From: Mya arenaria
Taxonomy: Eukaryota; Mollusca; Bivalvia; Myida; Myidae
Length of the DNA stretch: 64,000 nucleotides
NCBI RefSeq assembly: GCF_026914265.1
Contig: NC_069135.1
Span: forward strand, 60,936,738-61,000,737
Direction: 5' to 3'
Part shown: piece by piece, positions 47,967 through 59,414 of the stretch
Layout: each line of letters begins with the position of its first letter
How positions within the stretch are numbered: the first letter of the stretch is position 1
Notes under the pieces: generated by a model
Databases searched by the model: none
What the model saw: the letters and a program-made list of their open reading frames with translations, nothing else
What the model was told of the DNA's origin: nothing
Position numbers and translations under genes: made by a program

Positions 47967-49426
47967 CTGAGTACCTTATATATGTATGGCATATAGCATA
48001 GCTACAATGTGAACCATGAAGCTATTATGACGAAATTAATTGTATTCATTCCACAATAAGTAGACCTTTCTCTTTTTGTTTTACCTCCCCATTTAAAGGC
48101 GAACACGTTGTAAATTAAAAAAAAATACGACTTAAACTTTGAAGGGTCACACTGTATGTTGATACAAATGTAAAACTATTTTTTTAATTGATATACTTCG
48201 CCCCTCACGAAATTTAAAGCTGATGATGTGCTGTCAATTTTCTATATTCGGTTCTTCAACAAAAAGATATCTATACTTTCGTTTTATAGTTTATTATTAA
48301 CTCTTTTTCAATTGCAACCAATTAATGAACATCTTTCAATGAACTTGTATTAATGCATTATGATGTGATTTAAATAATAACAGTTAATGTACGAAAGCGA
48401 TTATAAATTCAACAGGACGTGAATATATACTACGCCGCCATTTATTTATGGTGGAAATTAATTGGATTAAAACATGTTTCTTAGTTACATGATACATTGG
48501 TATTCAATTATAAAACGACTGGTTCGCATGAAGACGCTAGGTTGTTCACAAATTTTGAAGCGTGGGTGGGGTAAAAAAATCATCAGTTAATCTCGTAATT
48601 GTTCTGTTAATTTTTCTGGAGCTTTGCATAACGTATAACAATGGCAAACAGTTCAAAAAGATGTAAATGTTGATATATAACTCCGTATTTATGTTCGTGC
48701 AGTTGTTTTCGTCTGTTAAATTATTTTGTATGAAAGCAAATGTTCGAACATTCAGTTTCAAAGTGCAAGAAAACGTTTGAAAAACAGGATAACTATTTTC
48801 TGTTGATTTCCAAATACACCTTTAATAAAACGTATGCAACCTTATCTGAATTTCAATGTTTAGCAACATTTTCTTGTTCACATATTTAGCATTGACCAAG
48901 GGAAAGTTACTTCAATAAATACTACAATGGAATTTAAAAGTAGTTATTAAAATGATATGTTCACTCTTTAGTTGTTATTTCACTGATCAAACTCCATATT
49001 TTATTGAAAAGCATGACATAAAAGCTTTTTTTAGTTACAAGCTACGTGGCCACAAATTATTCAGTTTAAAAAGCGCCAATAGATCGCTTATATTTTTATA
49101 TATTTATTGTGACTTCATAACTAAATGGTCGATCTGTATTGATTTGATTTTTGTAGGTCAATCCTCGAGGTCAAATGTCCTTTTCTAAGAGTAAACAAAT
49201 ATTGGTTTTATTGTTGGGTGACCGTATGGCAGACCATATATAGTCCGCTTCATTTACTTTATTGAATAGTATCTATACTTTTGTTGTAAAGCAAGGTTTA
49301 ACAAAGATAAACTTTAAAATTCATTTAATAGGGAAATCCAGTCTCCATTTTTGATAATTCTGATAAATACAATTGAGTTAATGTATTTCAAGAAATAGGT
49401 AGACAAATAAGTATATATCAACTTAC
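47967..49426. other. 5' intron/upstream region of copy C
   Basis: No coding exon. About 48200-49000 is homologous to 54030-54950 (TACTACGCCGCCATTTATT and GAACATTCAGTTTCAA shared). About 49150-49420 is homologous to 32400-32680 upstream of copy B (ACCATATATAGTCCGC; CCCAGTCTCCATTTT/TCCAGTCTCCATTTTT). Confidence 0.55.
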
Positions 49427-49519
49427 CAACAATGTGTAGAAATCTGTTTACTGTATTGTCCAATGCAGGCTTTCCGACAGATATAGTTCGGTGTAGACCG
49501 GCTACCAAATAATTTGTGT
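49427..49519 (-). other. Candidate non-coding 5' exon of copy C (93 bp)
   Basis: TTTTTTCAG acceptor before 49519 and TTG/GTAAGT donor after 49427. It aligns base for base in length with 32682-32774 and is followed (upstream for the gene) by the ACTTCCTG and CTTTACTTCCC motifs. The interior has stop codons in all frames, so an untranslated exon is the natural reading, joined to the CTCAG acceptor before the ATG 1.46 kb away. Confidence 0.42.
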
Positions 49520-49689
49520 CTGAAAAAACAGAACACAGCTATGAATTGACAATTCGTTTGAATACGAAACTAACATCTACCTGTTTACAACTTCCTGATT
49601 ATGATGGATGGGAACTAATCGTTTAGGCTAAGTAATGTTGTTATTTTGCTTTACTTCCCTTTGATAAATAATAAAAGTTCTTTCATCAA

Positions 49690-50790
49690 GGTCATACACA
49701 CAGGTGGCAGTTTCGCACTTTAATCCAACGGTCGATGTCATACACAGGTGGCAGTATCGTACAGTCGTTCGAAGGCCGATGCTATACACACAGGAGGCAG
49801 TATCGTACAGTCGTTCGAAGGCCGAAGTCATACACACAGGTGGCAGTTTCGCACCTACACCCGATGAAGTAGGTCATACACACAGGTGGCAGTTTGAATA
49901 TTCCCCTGTTGGCCGAGGTCATACGCGCAGTTGCGCACGCCTACTCGATGGCAGTTTTGCACTTTCACCCGATGGCCGAGGTCGTACACAGACCTTTCAT
50001 TTTCGAAGATTTATCCGATGCCCGAGGACATACACACATGTGGCTGTTTTGCACGTTTACACGATGGCCGAGGTCGTACACACAGGTGGCAGTTTCGCAC
50101 TTTCATCCGATGGCCGAGGTCATACACACAGGTGGTAATTTCGAATATTCACCCGTTGGCCGAGTTGGCAGTTTCTCACTTTTACCTGGTCATTCACACA
50201 GTTGGCACTTTCATGAAATGGCCTAGGTCATACACACAGGTAGCAGTTTTGCACTTTCACCAGACGGCTGAGTTTTTACACAGGTTATTGTATTGTGTTT
50301 TCATGCAATGACAGACGTCATTAACACAGGCATCAGTTTCTAAGTTTTATCCGATGGCCGAGGTCAGAAACCATATCGCATTTTCTCACTTTCAATCAAT
50401 GGCTGAAGTCATACAAAGATGAGATAGTTTCGCATAATCACTCGATGGGTGACCACACAGATGGCACATTTACAATTTCACCCGAGGGCAAAGTTATTTA
50501 CAGGAGGTTTCGCACTTTTATCAAATACCAAAGGATAGATGGCAAATAGATAGCATTCACCCGACGGTCGAGGTTATACACAGAGTTGGTAGTTTCGCAG
50601 TTTCACCATACAGCCGAGTTTATACACACAGGTGGCAGTTTCGCACTTACATCCGACGGCCGATGTTATGCACAGAGATGGCAGTTTCGCATTTTCACCA
50701 AACAGCCGAGTTCAAACACACAGGTGGCAGTTTCGCACATTCACCCGTCGACCGATGTCATACACAAAGTTGGCAGTTTGCATTTCCATC
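49690..50790. repeat. 46-bp minisatellite array upstream of copy C
   Basis: The monomer is GATGGCCGAGGTCATACACA followed by CAGGTGGCAGTTTCGCACTT and TCACCC, 46 bp and about 23 units, with several degenerate in the middle (50280-50580). It shares its left junction (TAATAAAAGT..TTTCA then AAGGTCATACA) with the 44-bp array of unit B. AGGTCATAC and CAGGTGGCAG are the best-kept parts in both arrays. Open frames are artefacts. Confidence 0.93.
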
Positions 50791-51702
50791 TTTATTTAAA
50801 GTCGGTTATATGATAACAAGAAACATAATCTCAATGATCTATTTTCTGATTTCAAATGTCAAGTATACCAATATTAAACGTAACCATAGCCACGTCAGTT
50901 ATATGTGTTTATCATAACATTTCTGAAGGGTACAGATAGGGTCAGCTTAAAGTGTTTATTTTATTTTATTTTATTCTATTCTATTATATTCTATTCTATT
51001 CTAATTCGTCCCGTTCTACCATGTTTTAAAAGCATTATCACGCGTAAGTTTATAGTCCTATATGTAATATCTGCCTGTTTTACAGCATGAAATAAAATAT
51101 TTCGCTGAGTAGAATTGAACGTGTGACGTTGACGTATTTATCCAAAATATGGCAAATATTTTGATTTTTCAGCATGTTTTACCATGTAATGAATTCTTTT
51201 CAGCTCCGCAAGTGAGAAAAAAGCTGGGGATGCTCCGACGCCATATTATGATTTTATACTGAAACGAACAATTATTCTCCATATCTAAGTATTTAAATTT
51301 GGGTTGAAACATAAAAAACTCCTCAAGTAAGATGGAGAAATGTGAAAACTTTAAGAGCCATGACTCATGATGGCTAAGAGTGGATAATAGAATATTAGTA
51401 AAGTTTCTTAATTTCAACAAATACAGTGGTCTATTTTCTTGACAAACAGTTCATCAATAATTCGCACATTAAGTAAGAGAACTAATTTACAATGTATCAA
51501 AGGCCATTGGCATATGTTTTGGTTCCCCTGATAAGGCAAGCGTTTGTAACTCAGAATCATTTTAAAAATGAAGGTTTAGAGGTGTTTATACACACAAAAA
51601 TTCACAGATTGCAGTTTAGTGTAACTTTACTGAATCGACTGAATCTTGATTTCCGAATGCTTTAAAACAGTTTGAACATTACTGTAATTCTAACTTTTCT
51701 CT
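50791..51702. other. Spacer with a lone 30-bp-array monomer core and an ATTCT repeat
   Basis: The pentanucleotide TTTTA/TTCTA repeat runs at 50953-51006. At 51226-51240 a single GGGGATGCTCCGACG, identical to the core of the 30-bp array near copy A (1097-1111), follows a run of A residues just as it does there. No gene. Confidence 0.6.
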
Positions 51703-51821
51703 CACACGCACGCACGCATGCACATACACACACACACGCACGCACGCATGCACATACACACACACACACACACGCACGCACGCTATCACGCACACACGCA
51801 CGCACGCATGCACGCACGCAT

Positions 51822-51852
<31 letters not shown>

Positions 51853-51857
51853 CTCTC
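51703..51857. repeat. (CA)n/(CACG)n microsatellite
   Basis: CACACA and CACGCACGCATG units. Poly-Thr/His and Cys/Val/Arg frames are artefacts. Confidence 0.97.
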
Positions 51858-51959
51858 TAACTCATATCGTGATAAAATATCACCTAATTGTCCACTTTGG
51901 GGTAAACTAATGAACTTTTGTCTGATTATACATATGTTTAGTTAAAAATGCATAGAGTG

Positions 51960-53230
51960 CGGCGGCGAGGTTGATTAAACAATATGGTTATTTCATTTTA
52001 TATAAACGCGGCACTTCATTTGCCCCTATAAGTATTTCATGTCATATAAACGAAGCAATTCATATACCCTGTGGGAATTTCATGTCATATAAATGCAGCA
52101 CTGCATTTGTCCCTGTGGGTATTTCATGTCATATAAAAGCAGCACTTAATTTGTCCCTTTGGGTATTTCATGTCATATACTCACAGAACTTCATTTGTCC
52201 CTGTAGGTATTTCATGTCATATATACGCAGTACTTCATTTGTCCCTGTAGGTATTTCATGTCATAAATACGCAGTACTTCATCTACCCATGTGGGTATTT
52301 CATGTCATATAACGCAGCACTTCATTTGTCCGTGTAGGTATTTCATGTCATATATACGCAGTACTTCATCTACCCATGTGGGTATTTTATGTCATAAACA
52401 CGCAGTACTTAATCTACCCATGTGGGTATTTCATGTCATATACACGCAGTACTTCATCTAATTATGATGGTATTTCATGTCATATATACGCAGTACTTTA
52501 TCTACCCATGTGGGTATTTCATGTCATATACAAGCAGTATTTCATATATCCCTGTGGGTATTTCATGTTATATATACGCAGTACTTCATCTTCCCATGTG
52601 GGTATTTCATGTTATATAAACGCAGCACTTCATTTGTTCCTGTAGGTATTTCATGTCATATAAACGCAGCACTTCATCTACCCATGTGTGTTTTTCAAGT
52701 CATATGAACGCAGCACTTCATCTGCCCATGTGAATATTTCATGTTATATAAACGCAGCACTTAATTTGTCTGTTTCTGTATATCATTTGATATAAACGCA
52801 AACTTCATTTGTCTCAGTGGGTATTTCATGTAATATAAACGCAGACTTCGTCTACCCATGTGGATAGTGAATGTCATATAAACACATCACTCCATATACC
52901 CCTGTGGGTATATCATGACATAAAAACGCAGCAATTCATTTACACATGTGTGTATTTCATGTGATATAAACGTAGCTCTTAATTTGTCCTTGTGGGTGTA
53001 TCATGGCATATAAACGCAGCACTTAATTTGTCCCTGTTAGTATTTCATGTGATATAAACGCAGCACTTGATTTGTCCAGGAGGGTGTATCATGGCATATA
53101 AACGCAGCACTTAATTTGTCCAGGAGGGTGTATCATGGCATATAAACGCAGCACTAATTTTACCCCTGATGGTATTTCATGTCATATTAACGCAGAACTT
53201 CATCTACCTCTCTGGGTATTTCTTCACACT
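51960..53230. repeat. 44-bp minisatellite array between units C and D
   Basis: The monomer is TATTTCATGTCATATATACG followed by CAGCACTTCATCTACCCATG and TGGG, 44 bp and about 28 units. It is best ordered at 52160-52720. It is unrelated in sequence to the other 44-bp array. It ends just before the left end of unit D (about 53280). Confidence 0.93.
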
Positions 53231-53279
53231 CATATGCTTTCAAAACTGCTAAACTTTTAAATACATTATATAAATTTAA

Positions 53280-53760
53280 ATTACAAAATCCCGCTATCGT
53301 TTATAGCACCCACAATTTCTTTAATTCCATCCTTAACCGCGCCAAAGAAAAAATATCTTCATTTTCAAAAGTAGGGTCAATAGAGATATACTCGATTTTT
53401 TTTTATAATTATTTTGTTCGTTTTTTTAAACGTACCCTTGCTGTCTTCAACGTCAAAATAAGTGTTTCAGACGACGGCGGTCTCTATGACTATTGTTTTA
53501 TATGTAATAGCCAAATGTTCAAACTTTCGATATGTAAAGACAAAGGGGATTTCGAGCTAAATTTTGCATCATTAATTCTAAGAATTAAAACAACAATTAA
53601 TTTTAAAGTAAATATGTTTACGTTCCGTTGAACGTCGACGTTATTGTTAAAAATAAACTGACTGGCATATTTAATCAAATTAAAGGATTCAGATATGTGA
53701 TAAAACGAAAATCAATAAAAACTTCAAAATAAATATGATTAATTTTCAGTTGACACTTGA
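53280..53760. other. Left end of duplication unit D
   Basis: Homologous to 25245-25600 (GCCAAATGTTCAAACTTTCG, TCTCTATGACTATT). No frame. Confidence 0.5.
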
Positions 53761-53781
53761 ACATTAAGATATTGAATCGGT

Positions 53782-53855
53782 GGCGAAGGCCGAGTGGTAA
53801 GCGTATCGAACCCTTAATCAGAGGGTCCGTGTTTGATCCCCGCTCGGAGCATCAT
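53782..53855 (+). repeat. tRNA-like sequence (Lys-like anticodon arm), degenerate
   Basis: Contains an A-box-like GGCCGAGTGGTAAGCG, a CCCTTAATCAGAGGGT segment like the tRNA-Lys(CUU) anticodon arm, and a B-box-like GTTTGATCCCCGC. The acceptor arms (GGTGGCG / CGCTCGG) pair only partly and position 33 would be C, so a working tRNA is unlikely. It is a tRNA pseudogene or SINE head. Confidence 0.45.
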
Positions 53856-55696
53856 TATCTTTCAGGAATGTTATAGATGATATTTGTTTATTTCAGTAAA
53901 GCCACAATTGAAAATATAGTTTTTCTATGATCACGATCTAACACTGAAATAAACAAATGTTCTGTTTCTTAAATGCTTATTTTCGTTTAATTAGTATTGT
54001 AATTTATTTTATTTACCCCCTTTTTGAAGTTATTAATGCCGTGTGACGCACCTCACGCAAAATTATAACCGATGACGTAGCTGTCAATTAACTATTTAAG
54101 GTTTGTTGAGAACAGTTTTTCTGATATTCTTTTTTAAGGATTATTATTCGCTCGTTTTTTAGCGCACAGATTTGCTGAACAGTAATCACTGAAGTATTAT
54201 TGGTGCATATTTTTCCAAAAATAACGAAACCTTTTCATATTAAATAGGGCATGAATTCATCTTGACCAAATTACTACGCCGCCATTTATTAGATGCAATT
54301 TGAAGGACGTGTAAGCAAAACAATTGCGGATAATTATTTGATAGGAAACATTTTTTTACAGTTTTAGAGTGTGTTTTTAAAATACATGGGTATTAAGTAA
54401 CCTCACTGTCAGAGACCAGTCTGTTTGTTTTGAAAACAGGTTGTTCTCCAGGTAAGAGTGAAGACAACGCTCGTTTGTTGATAGATTTAAAACAAAACAA
54501 AAATATCAGTTAGTCTGTAAATTGTTGTGTGAATTTTCCGGGAAGTTCGTTATACGTATTACAACGACAAACAGGTCAAAAAACATTTGAACGATGTTAT
54601 AACATTCAATTTATGTTCGAGTAGTTTATTTCGTCTGTAATTTGCTTTGTTTAAAAGCAAATAGTCGAACATTCAGTTTCAAGATCACGTAAACGTTTGA
54701 AAACATGATAACCATTTTTCTAATAAACGGTAAGTTGTGAATTTCCAAATATATTTTCATTTGAACTTTTGTGACCTTTTTTAAAATTTTGAATACTGCT
54801 TTCCAACATATTTGTTTCAAAGTGAAGTGTATTGTTTGAATCAAGGGGAAGTTATTACAACGGGTTTTAAAAGTTTTTCTAAAAGTTGATATTTCTCTCC
54901 TTATGTTCAGTGAAAATATCAAACTATTGTTATTTCACTGATAAAACTCAATATTTAATCGAAAAACATGAAAGAAAAATGGTTCTTAATCGCATGCATA
55001 TAACATATCTTAAAACTGTTATGTAACATTTTCATCTTAAGATGATCATCGCGATCATATTTTTACCATTGCGTCTGTACGAGTACATGCACAATCTCCA
55101 TTGTTCCTGCAACCGATAAATTTATCAATCATTCATGCAAATCCATCAATAACTCCTTTTGATGTAGAAAAACGTCTTTCCGTTTCATTTGCTTAACGTT
55201 AATACAACATTTAGTTCTTATTACATACCGTTCTTATTCATTCAATTCCTCAAAATATCTCAGGTTAAACGCCAGTATTACGACTACGTGTATTAAAACA
55301 ACGATGATGTTAGCAACGATAGAAATACATTGTTGAACCCATTGTGTTCAATTGATTGCTAAATTAAACATAACTTACCACGAAAATCCATATATTTTAT
55401 TACATAACTCGAAAGGCTAAATTTTAGGCTAGAACATAGTAAACAAAATGTAGGTAATTATAAGTGCCAGGCAATTAAAGAAGCTATTTTCACCTAAATG
55501 CCAGTAGGTGGGCGTAAAGAAATGTGCATAATTATCTTATGACACAAAGCTTATCTTCCGCAAACCGAATAATTCACACAATTTTACGGAAAATTAGGTT
55601 TGTCATAGTTATATATCTGTATTTAAGCATCTTTAAAGCAATTTACATACCTTCATGATAAAAAACGGCAATCGAGTGTCGCTAATTATATCACTC
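53856..55696. other. Unit D downstream spacer, mosaic of duplicated pieces
   Basis: About 54030-54950 matches 48200-49000 (upstream of copy C). About 55240-55640 matches 26570-26880 (downstream of copy B). No coding exon recognised. Confidence 0.5.
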
Positions 55697-55925
55697 CATG
55701 TGAAAAAAATGGTATGGTGTAAGAAAGCCTTTTTTGCACTAACCGACGACGCGTGTATACGATATTTTAGCACAAAAATGCGAAAAATACCTCATTCTGG
55801 CCAAATTAAAAAAAATATATATATATACATGTATATATTTTATGTTGAACGTCAACTGGACATATGTGATGCCTTCGATGCCGGACAAATGCCCGTTATG
55901 ATACGCAGGACACACAACAGCAGTT
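55697..55925 (+). promoter_or_regulatory. Conserved TATA-like block, unit D copy
   Basis: GCACTAACCGACGACGCGT then GTATACGATAT (TATA box altered compared with B and C), followed by GATGCCTTCGATGCCGGACA. The flanking motif is well kept but the TATAAG itself is not, which argues against a needed TATA promoter in this copy. Confidence 0.27.
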
Positions 55926-55929
55926 GAAT

Positions 55930-56602
55930 GTTAAAGGGACTCGTTCTTGGTTTGTAGATGCACTTTTTTCAGATTTTTTCATACGAATTAAAGTGTTTGC
56001 AATCATCAGTAGTGTAAAAACTATGACAGCTGCACCGCCTAAACAAATGTTGATATATATTCTAAACAAATTGTCTTTGAAATCAACGAATTCCACACCC
56101 GTTACAAATCAGCCTAAGGTTGTTGTGAGATTGGTTGATTGATATAATCGCGCGAAGCTATCAATTAATTTAAGAAAAGTTCGGAAATCCAGAAACTTGC
56201 GAATGAGTTCGGGCGGCCGAGTTATCGATTTACTAAAAATATTTGGGCTGTGCCAGCGGGGGATTTTCACATTAATAATGCTACCAAATAAGACTAGATT
56301 TTCTTTTTATACAGTCGAACCCCGTTGGCTCGAACTCACAGGGACCGTCGAAAATACCTCGAGCCTCGTAAACTTCGAGACAATCGGGAATGCTTTCCTT
56401 CAGTATTATGAAACGGTCCTTTACATCAGTTCGAGTTAACAAGCAATTCTAGCCAAGCGAGTTCGAGCAAACGGGATTCGACTGTAGTTATAATTGTATT
56501 TTTAATGCAATTTTTATATCAAAAAGTAATACGGTAAGTCAGTTCAGATGCATTACTTGAGAAATATGTGTTCGTCCAAACACATGAGCGAGTCCCTTTA
56601 AA
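55930..56602. mobile_element. Terminal-inverted-repeat element (TTAAAGGGACTCGTTC), unit D, with nested pogo-like MITE
   Basis: Left TTAAAGGGACTCGTTCTTGG and right CATGAGCGAGTCCCTTTAAA are inverted repeats, about 670 bp apart. It has the same insertion point and same nested MITE as unit C. No coding capacity. Confidence 0.6.
56312..56484. mobile_element. Pogo/Tigger-like MITE, 173 bp, unit D
   Basis: CAGTCGAACCCCGTTGGCTC ... GGGATTCGACTG with TA immediately outside both ends. It is orthologous by position to 42514-42684. Confidence 0.8.
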
Positions 56603-57311
56603 ACCTTTTATGACACTAGTACGCCAATGTTTGTATAATTTATTCAATAAATATATGAGGGAACAAGTTGCACATTGGTCAATGTCTGTTAAATCATTCA
56701 ATTAATATGTGCGGAAAGCACTTTTACTTTGGTCAATGTCCGTTTAATTAGTTAAATCAATATGTTTAGAAACAATACACACTTAGGTCAATGTCTATAG
56801 AATTATTCAATCAATATACATGTATAGGATACGGACATGTTAAATATCAATTAAACACATCATATGTACTAAATACAAACTGCATGGACAAAAGACAAAC
56901 TTTGTATATAACTCTATATTTTTGAACATTCAATTACAAAATAGCAATGTTTGATTCACACATTTTACCTACATTCGCTCTCGTGTGGTAAGAAACCAAC
57001 TTTTTGGTATAATTCATTCACAATCAGCCACTTACATTTCAACTAATAATAAACATTCACATACTCGTGTATTCATGTCTTATAACGAATTACTACACGA
57101 CTTGTCACTTATGAAAACTGTAAGAATTCAACATAATTTAAAAGTCAAGTTTCCGCTAAAAACTCTCACAGTAATTGAATCGCGCGATATGTGAAATAAA
57201 CATTGTATATGCGTATTGTCAGTATAATATTATACATTATAATTATTCTTAAACATAACAATTACTTCACACCTGATATAGATTTCACTCATATTAATTG
57301 GCAGACTTGAT
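56603..57311. other. 3' flank of copy D
   Basis: Same flank as copies B and C (GGTCAATGTCTGTTAAATC; ATGTCTATAGAATTATTCA; TTCACTCATATTAATTGG near the stop). No coding frame; likely 3' UTR and downstream sequence. Confidence 0.5.
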
Positions 57312-58171
57312 TTATACTAAGTTGAATACTTTCACGAAATTTTCCAATTCAGGTCTATTTGATAGACTGAATGTGACAAACATCATCTTCCTCAGTGGAC
57401 AGTAAGCCACACTGTGTGGACTCTCTATCCCCTCTTCCTTCCCCAGCAGTTTGGTTATCTTGCCTGTGAGCGTGTTTCGTAGCAGTATGTTGTTACTGAC
57501 ACACCCACACACGAGCAGCTGGTTGTCTCCCACAGCTGCCAGACCACGTGGTGATTCCAGTATCGGATCTTGGTACGACTGGAGCACCTCTAGTGAGATG
57601 TTCAGCTTGGTTATGGTGTGGGTGGGCCAGTCTGAGACATATATGACTGGAGGAGTCTGGCTCTCCCTGGTCACTGTCAGATAGCAGGGTAACTGAAACA
57701 AAGGTTTTCCACTGCTGTCTTTGTCCACACTCTTCTTCACCTTTCCTTTCATGTCCATCAACACAACCTTACATGGGCCGAAGAAGGACACTATCAAGTT
57801 GTCATCACAGAAATCTATTCCATAACATAGTCCATCTACTTCAACAACATCCTGTAGCGTGACATTTCCCTGAGTAGAAACGAACTGTATCTTCTTCAAA
57901 CCAGGCAGAGTGACGGCTGCCCTGTCTCCGGGCAGGAGACAAAGGTCCCACGGATCACCTGGGAGTTTCACCTGGGACACCATCTTGTTGGTAGTGGTGT
58001 CCGCAAGCTTTACTGAGCAATTGTGGCAGTCAGCCAGTAGGAGCCTCTCTCCGGACAGAAAGGCCACACCGGTCAGGAAGCAGTTTCTGGTGTCTGCTGC
58101 CGTCTTCACTGGAATGTCAGGCAGCTTGCTAAACTGGGACTGGCTTAGGTCTGCACGGCTCTGGTTTAAGG
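57312..58171 (-). CDS. B-box/propeller TRIM-like protein, copy D, C-terminal NHL-like propeller exon
   Basis: The exon starts after GATATTTCAG (58172-58181) in phase 1 and joins exactly in frame to the donor at 62158, giving Ala at the junction. It encodes about 286 residues to the stop at 57312. Blade motifs are LLLADCHNCSVKLAD, PWDLCLLPGDRAAVTLP, GIDFCDDNLIVSFFGPCKVVLMD, TPPVIYVSDWPTHTITKLN, AVGDNQLLVCGCVSNNILLRN and HSVAYCPLRKMMFVTF. Intact. In this copy an ATG lies further upstream in the intron (58250), but homology to B and C begins only at the acceptor, so that ATG is not the start. Confidence 0.88.
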
Positions 58172-59211
58172 CTGAAATATCGAAAAAAAAAATTATGAAC
58201 AACAACTTGTAATTGTATTTATTTTTGTCCGCTTCACTGGTATTTAACATTTAGCAGACTAAGATATGTTCTTAGTAAACGCAGGTATCCTTAGATGTGT
58301 TCATGACCTTGATGGATTGTGCATGTATGAAACAATATAAAAATATAGCATGGGCATATACACAAAGAGATATTTGAAGCTTCATAAAAAATATTCTTGG
58401 ATTGATTTCAAATCTGAACTTAGTAAATTGTATGTACATTATTAATATAATAAACTACACATGCCGCGCGTTGTGTCCGAAACTTATATCTTAGTTTTGG
58501 TGATAAAAATGCTGTTGCTCAATTGATATAAAAAAATCATACTTAAAAGCATATTCCGATTTAGCCTCTATTTTGAACATGAATCTGTATTAAAACACAC
58601 TTTTCGAATGAAATCACAAGACTATTACGGTTATTATTTTGCCGAAAAATATATGGTAAATATATTTGGTTTTATAGTTTGTGAAACACCCAATAAAAAA
58701 ACAAAACCGTTTGTTACGGTTTCCCGCCCTTTCCTACTTATTTCCGCCCCGTCAACGATGGATTACAGAGACATTCTTATAATGTAAATAGTATTATATA
58801 TTAAATAATCACAGACCGATACTGCCGACCATGATGGCCACGATGAAAATCTAACAAATGTTTGTACCATCTTAAAAAGTGTGATAATGTAAAATATTTT
58901 ATTATCTGTTTGAAACGAACGCATTTTGTATTTATACCAAGACCTGCGCCAACAACGAAACACAGTAGATGATTTATTTGATGTTGAGCAAAACACACAA
59001 TTGATTCCCCTGAGTAGAAATTCTGAATTGTCAATTAATTTTAATTTCTTGTAAAAAACAAGTCCATGCTTTGTAAAATAGTAAGGCTGATTTGAAAATG
59101 ATGCCATTTTGTTCACCTTTCCTATATTCACATAAAGTTCAAATCAATACAAACACACAGATTTATTTCTGAGTACAATATGGTAACAATTTCTAGAAGT
59201 TAATTTTAGGG

Positions 59212-59406
59212 CACGCACACACCAACACAAGAAATGCACACACTCACACTCGTGCACGCACTCACAGGCACAAAAGACACTTATGCACGTACGCACACGT
59301 GCACTCACTCAAACACACATGGCATACATTCATACAAACATACACACTCATGCTCACAACGAACATACCCCCCCCACACACACACACACGTACACGCAAA
59401 CACAAA
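59212..59406. repeat. CA-rich imperfect microsatellite
   Basis: CACACA, CACTCA and CATACA units, directly left of the 40-bp array. A second CA-rich tract lies at about 61861-61995, after the block that resembles 58800-59005. Confidence 0.9.
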
Positions 59407-59414
59407 AGTATATG

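Noticed and set aside
47963..47992. Upstream in-frame ATG adding ten residues to copy C
   Set aside because: It lies before the CTCAG acceptor, is not conserved in A, B or D, and the conserved start is MDAV.
49704..50311. Overlapping plus-strand frames with GGSF and YTQVAV repeats
   Set aside because: Products of the 46-bp array; the frame drifts and unit lengths are not multiples of three, so three frames take turns.
51971..52707. Frames with repeated GISCHI/WVFHVI peptides
   Set aside because: Products of the 44-bp array between units C and D.
53782..53855. Functional tRNA-Lys gene
   Set aside because: Acceptor and anticodon stems do not pair properly and the base before the anticodon is wrong.
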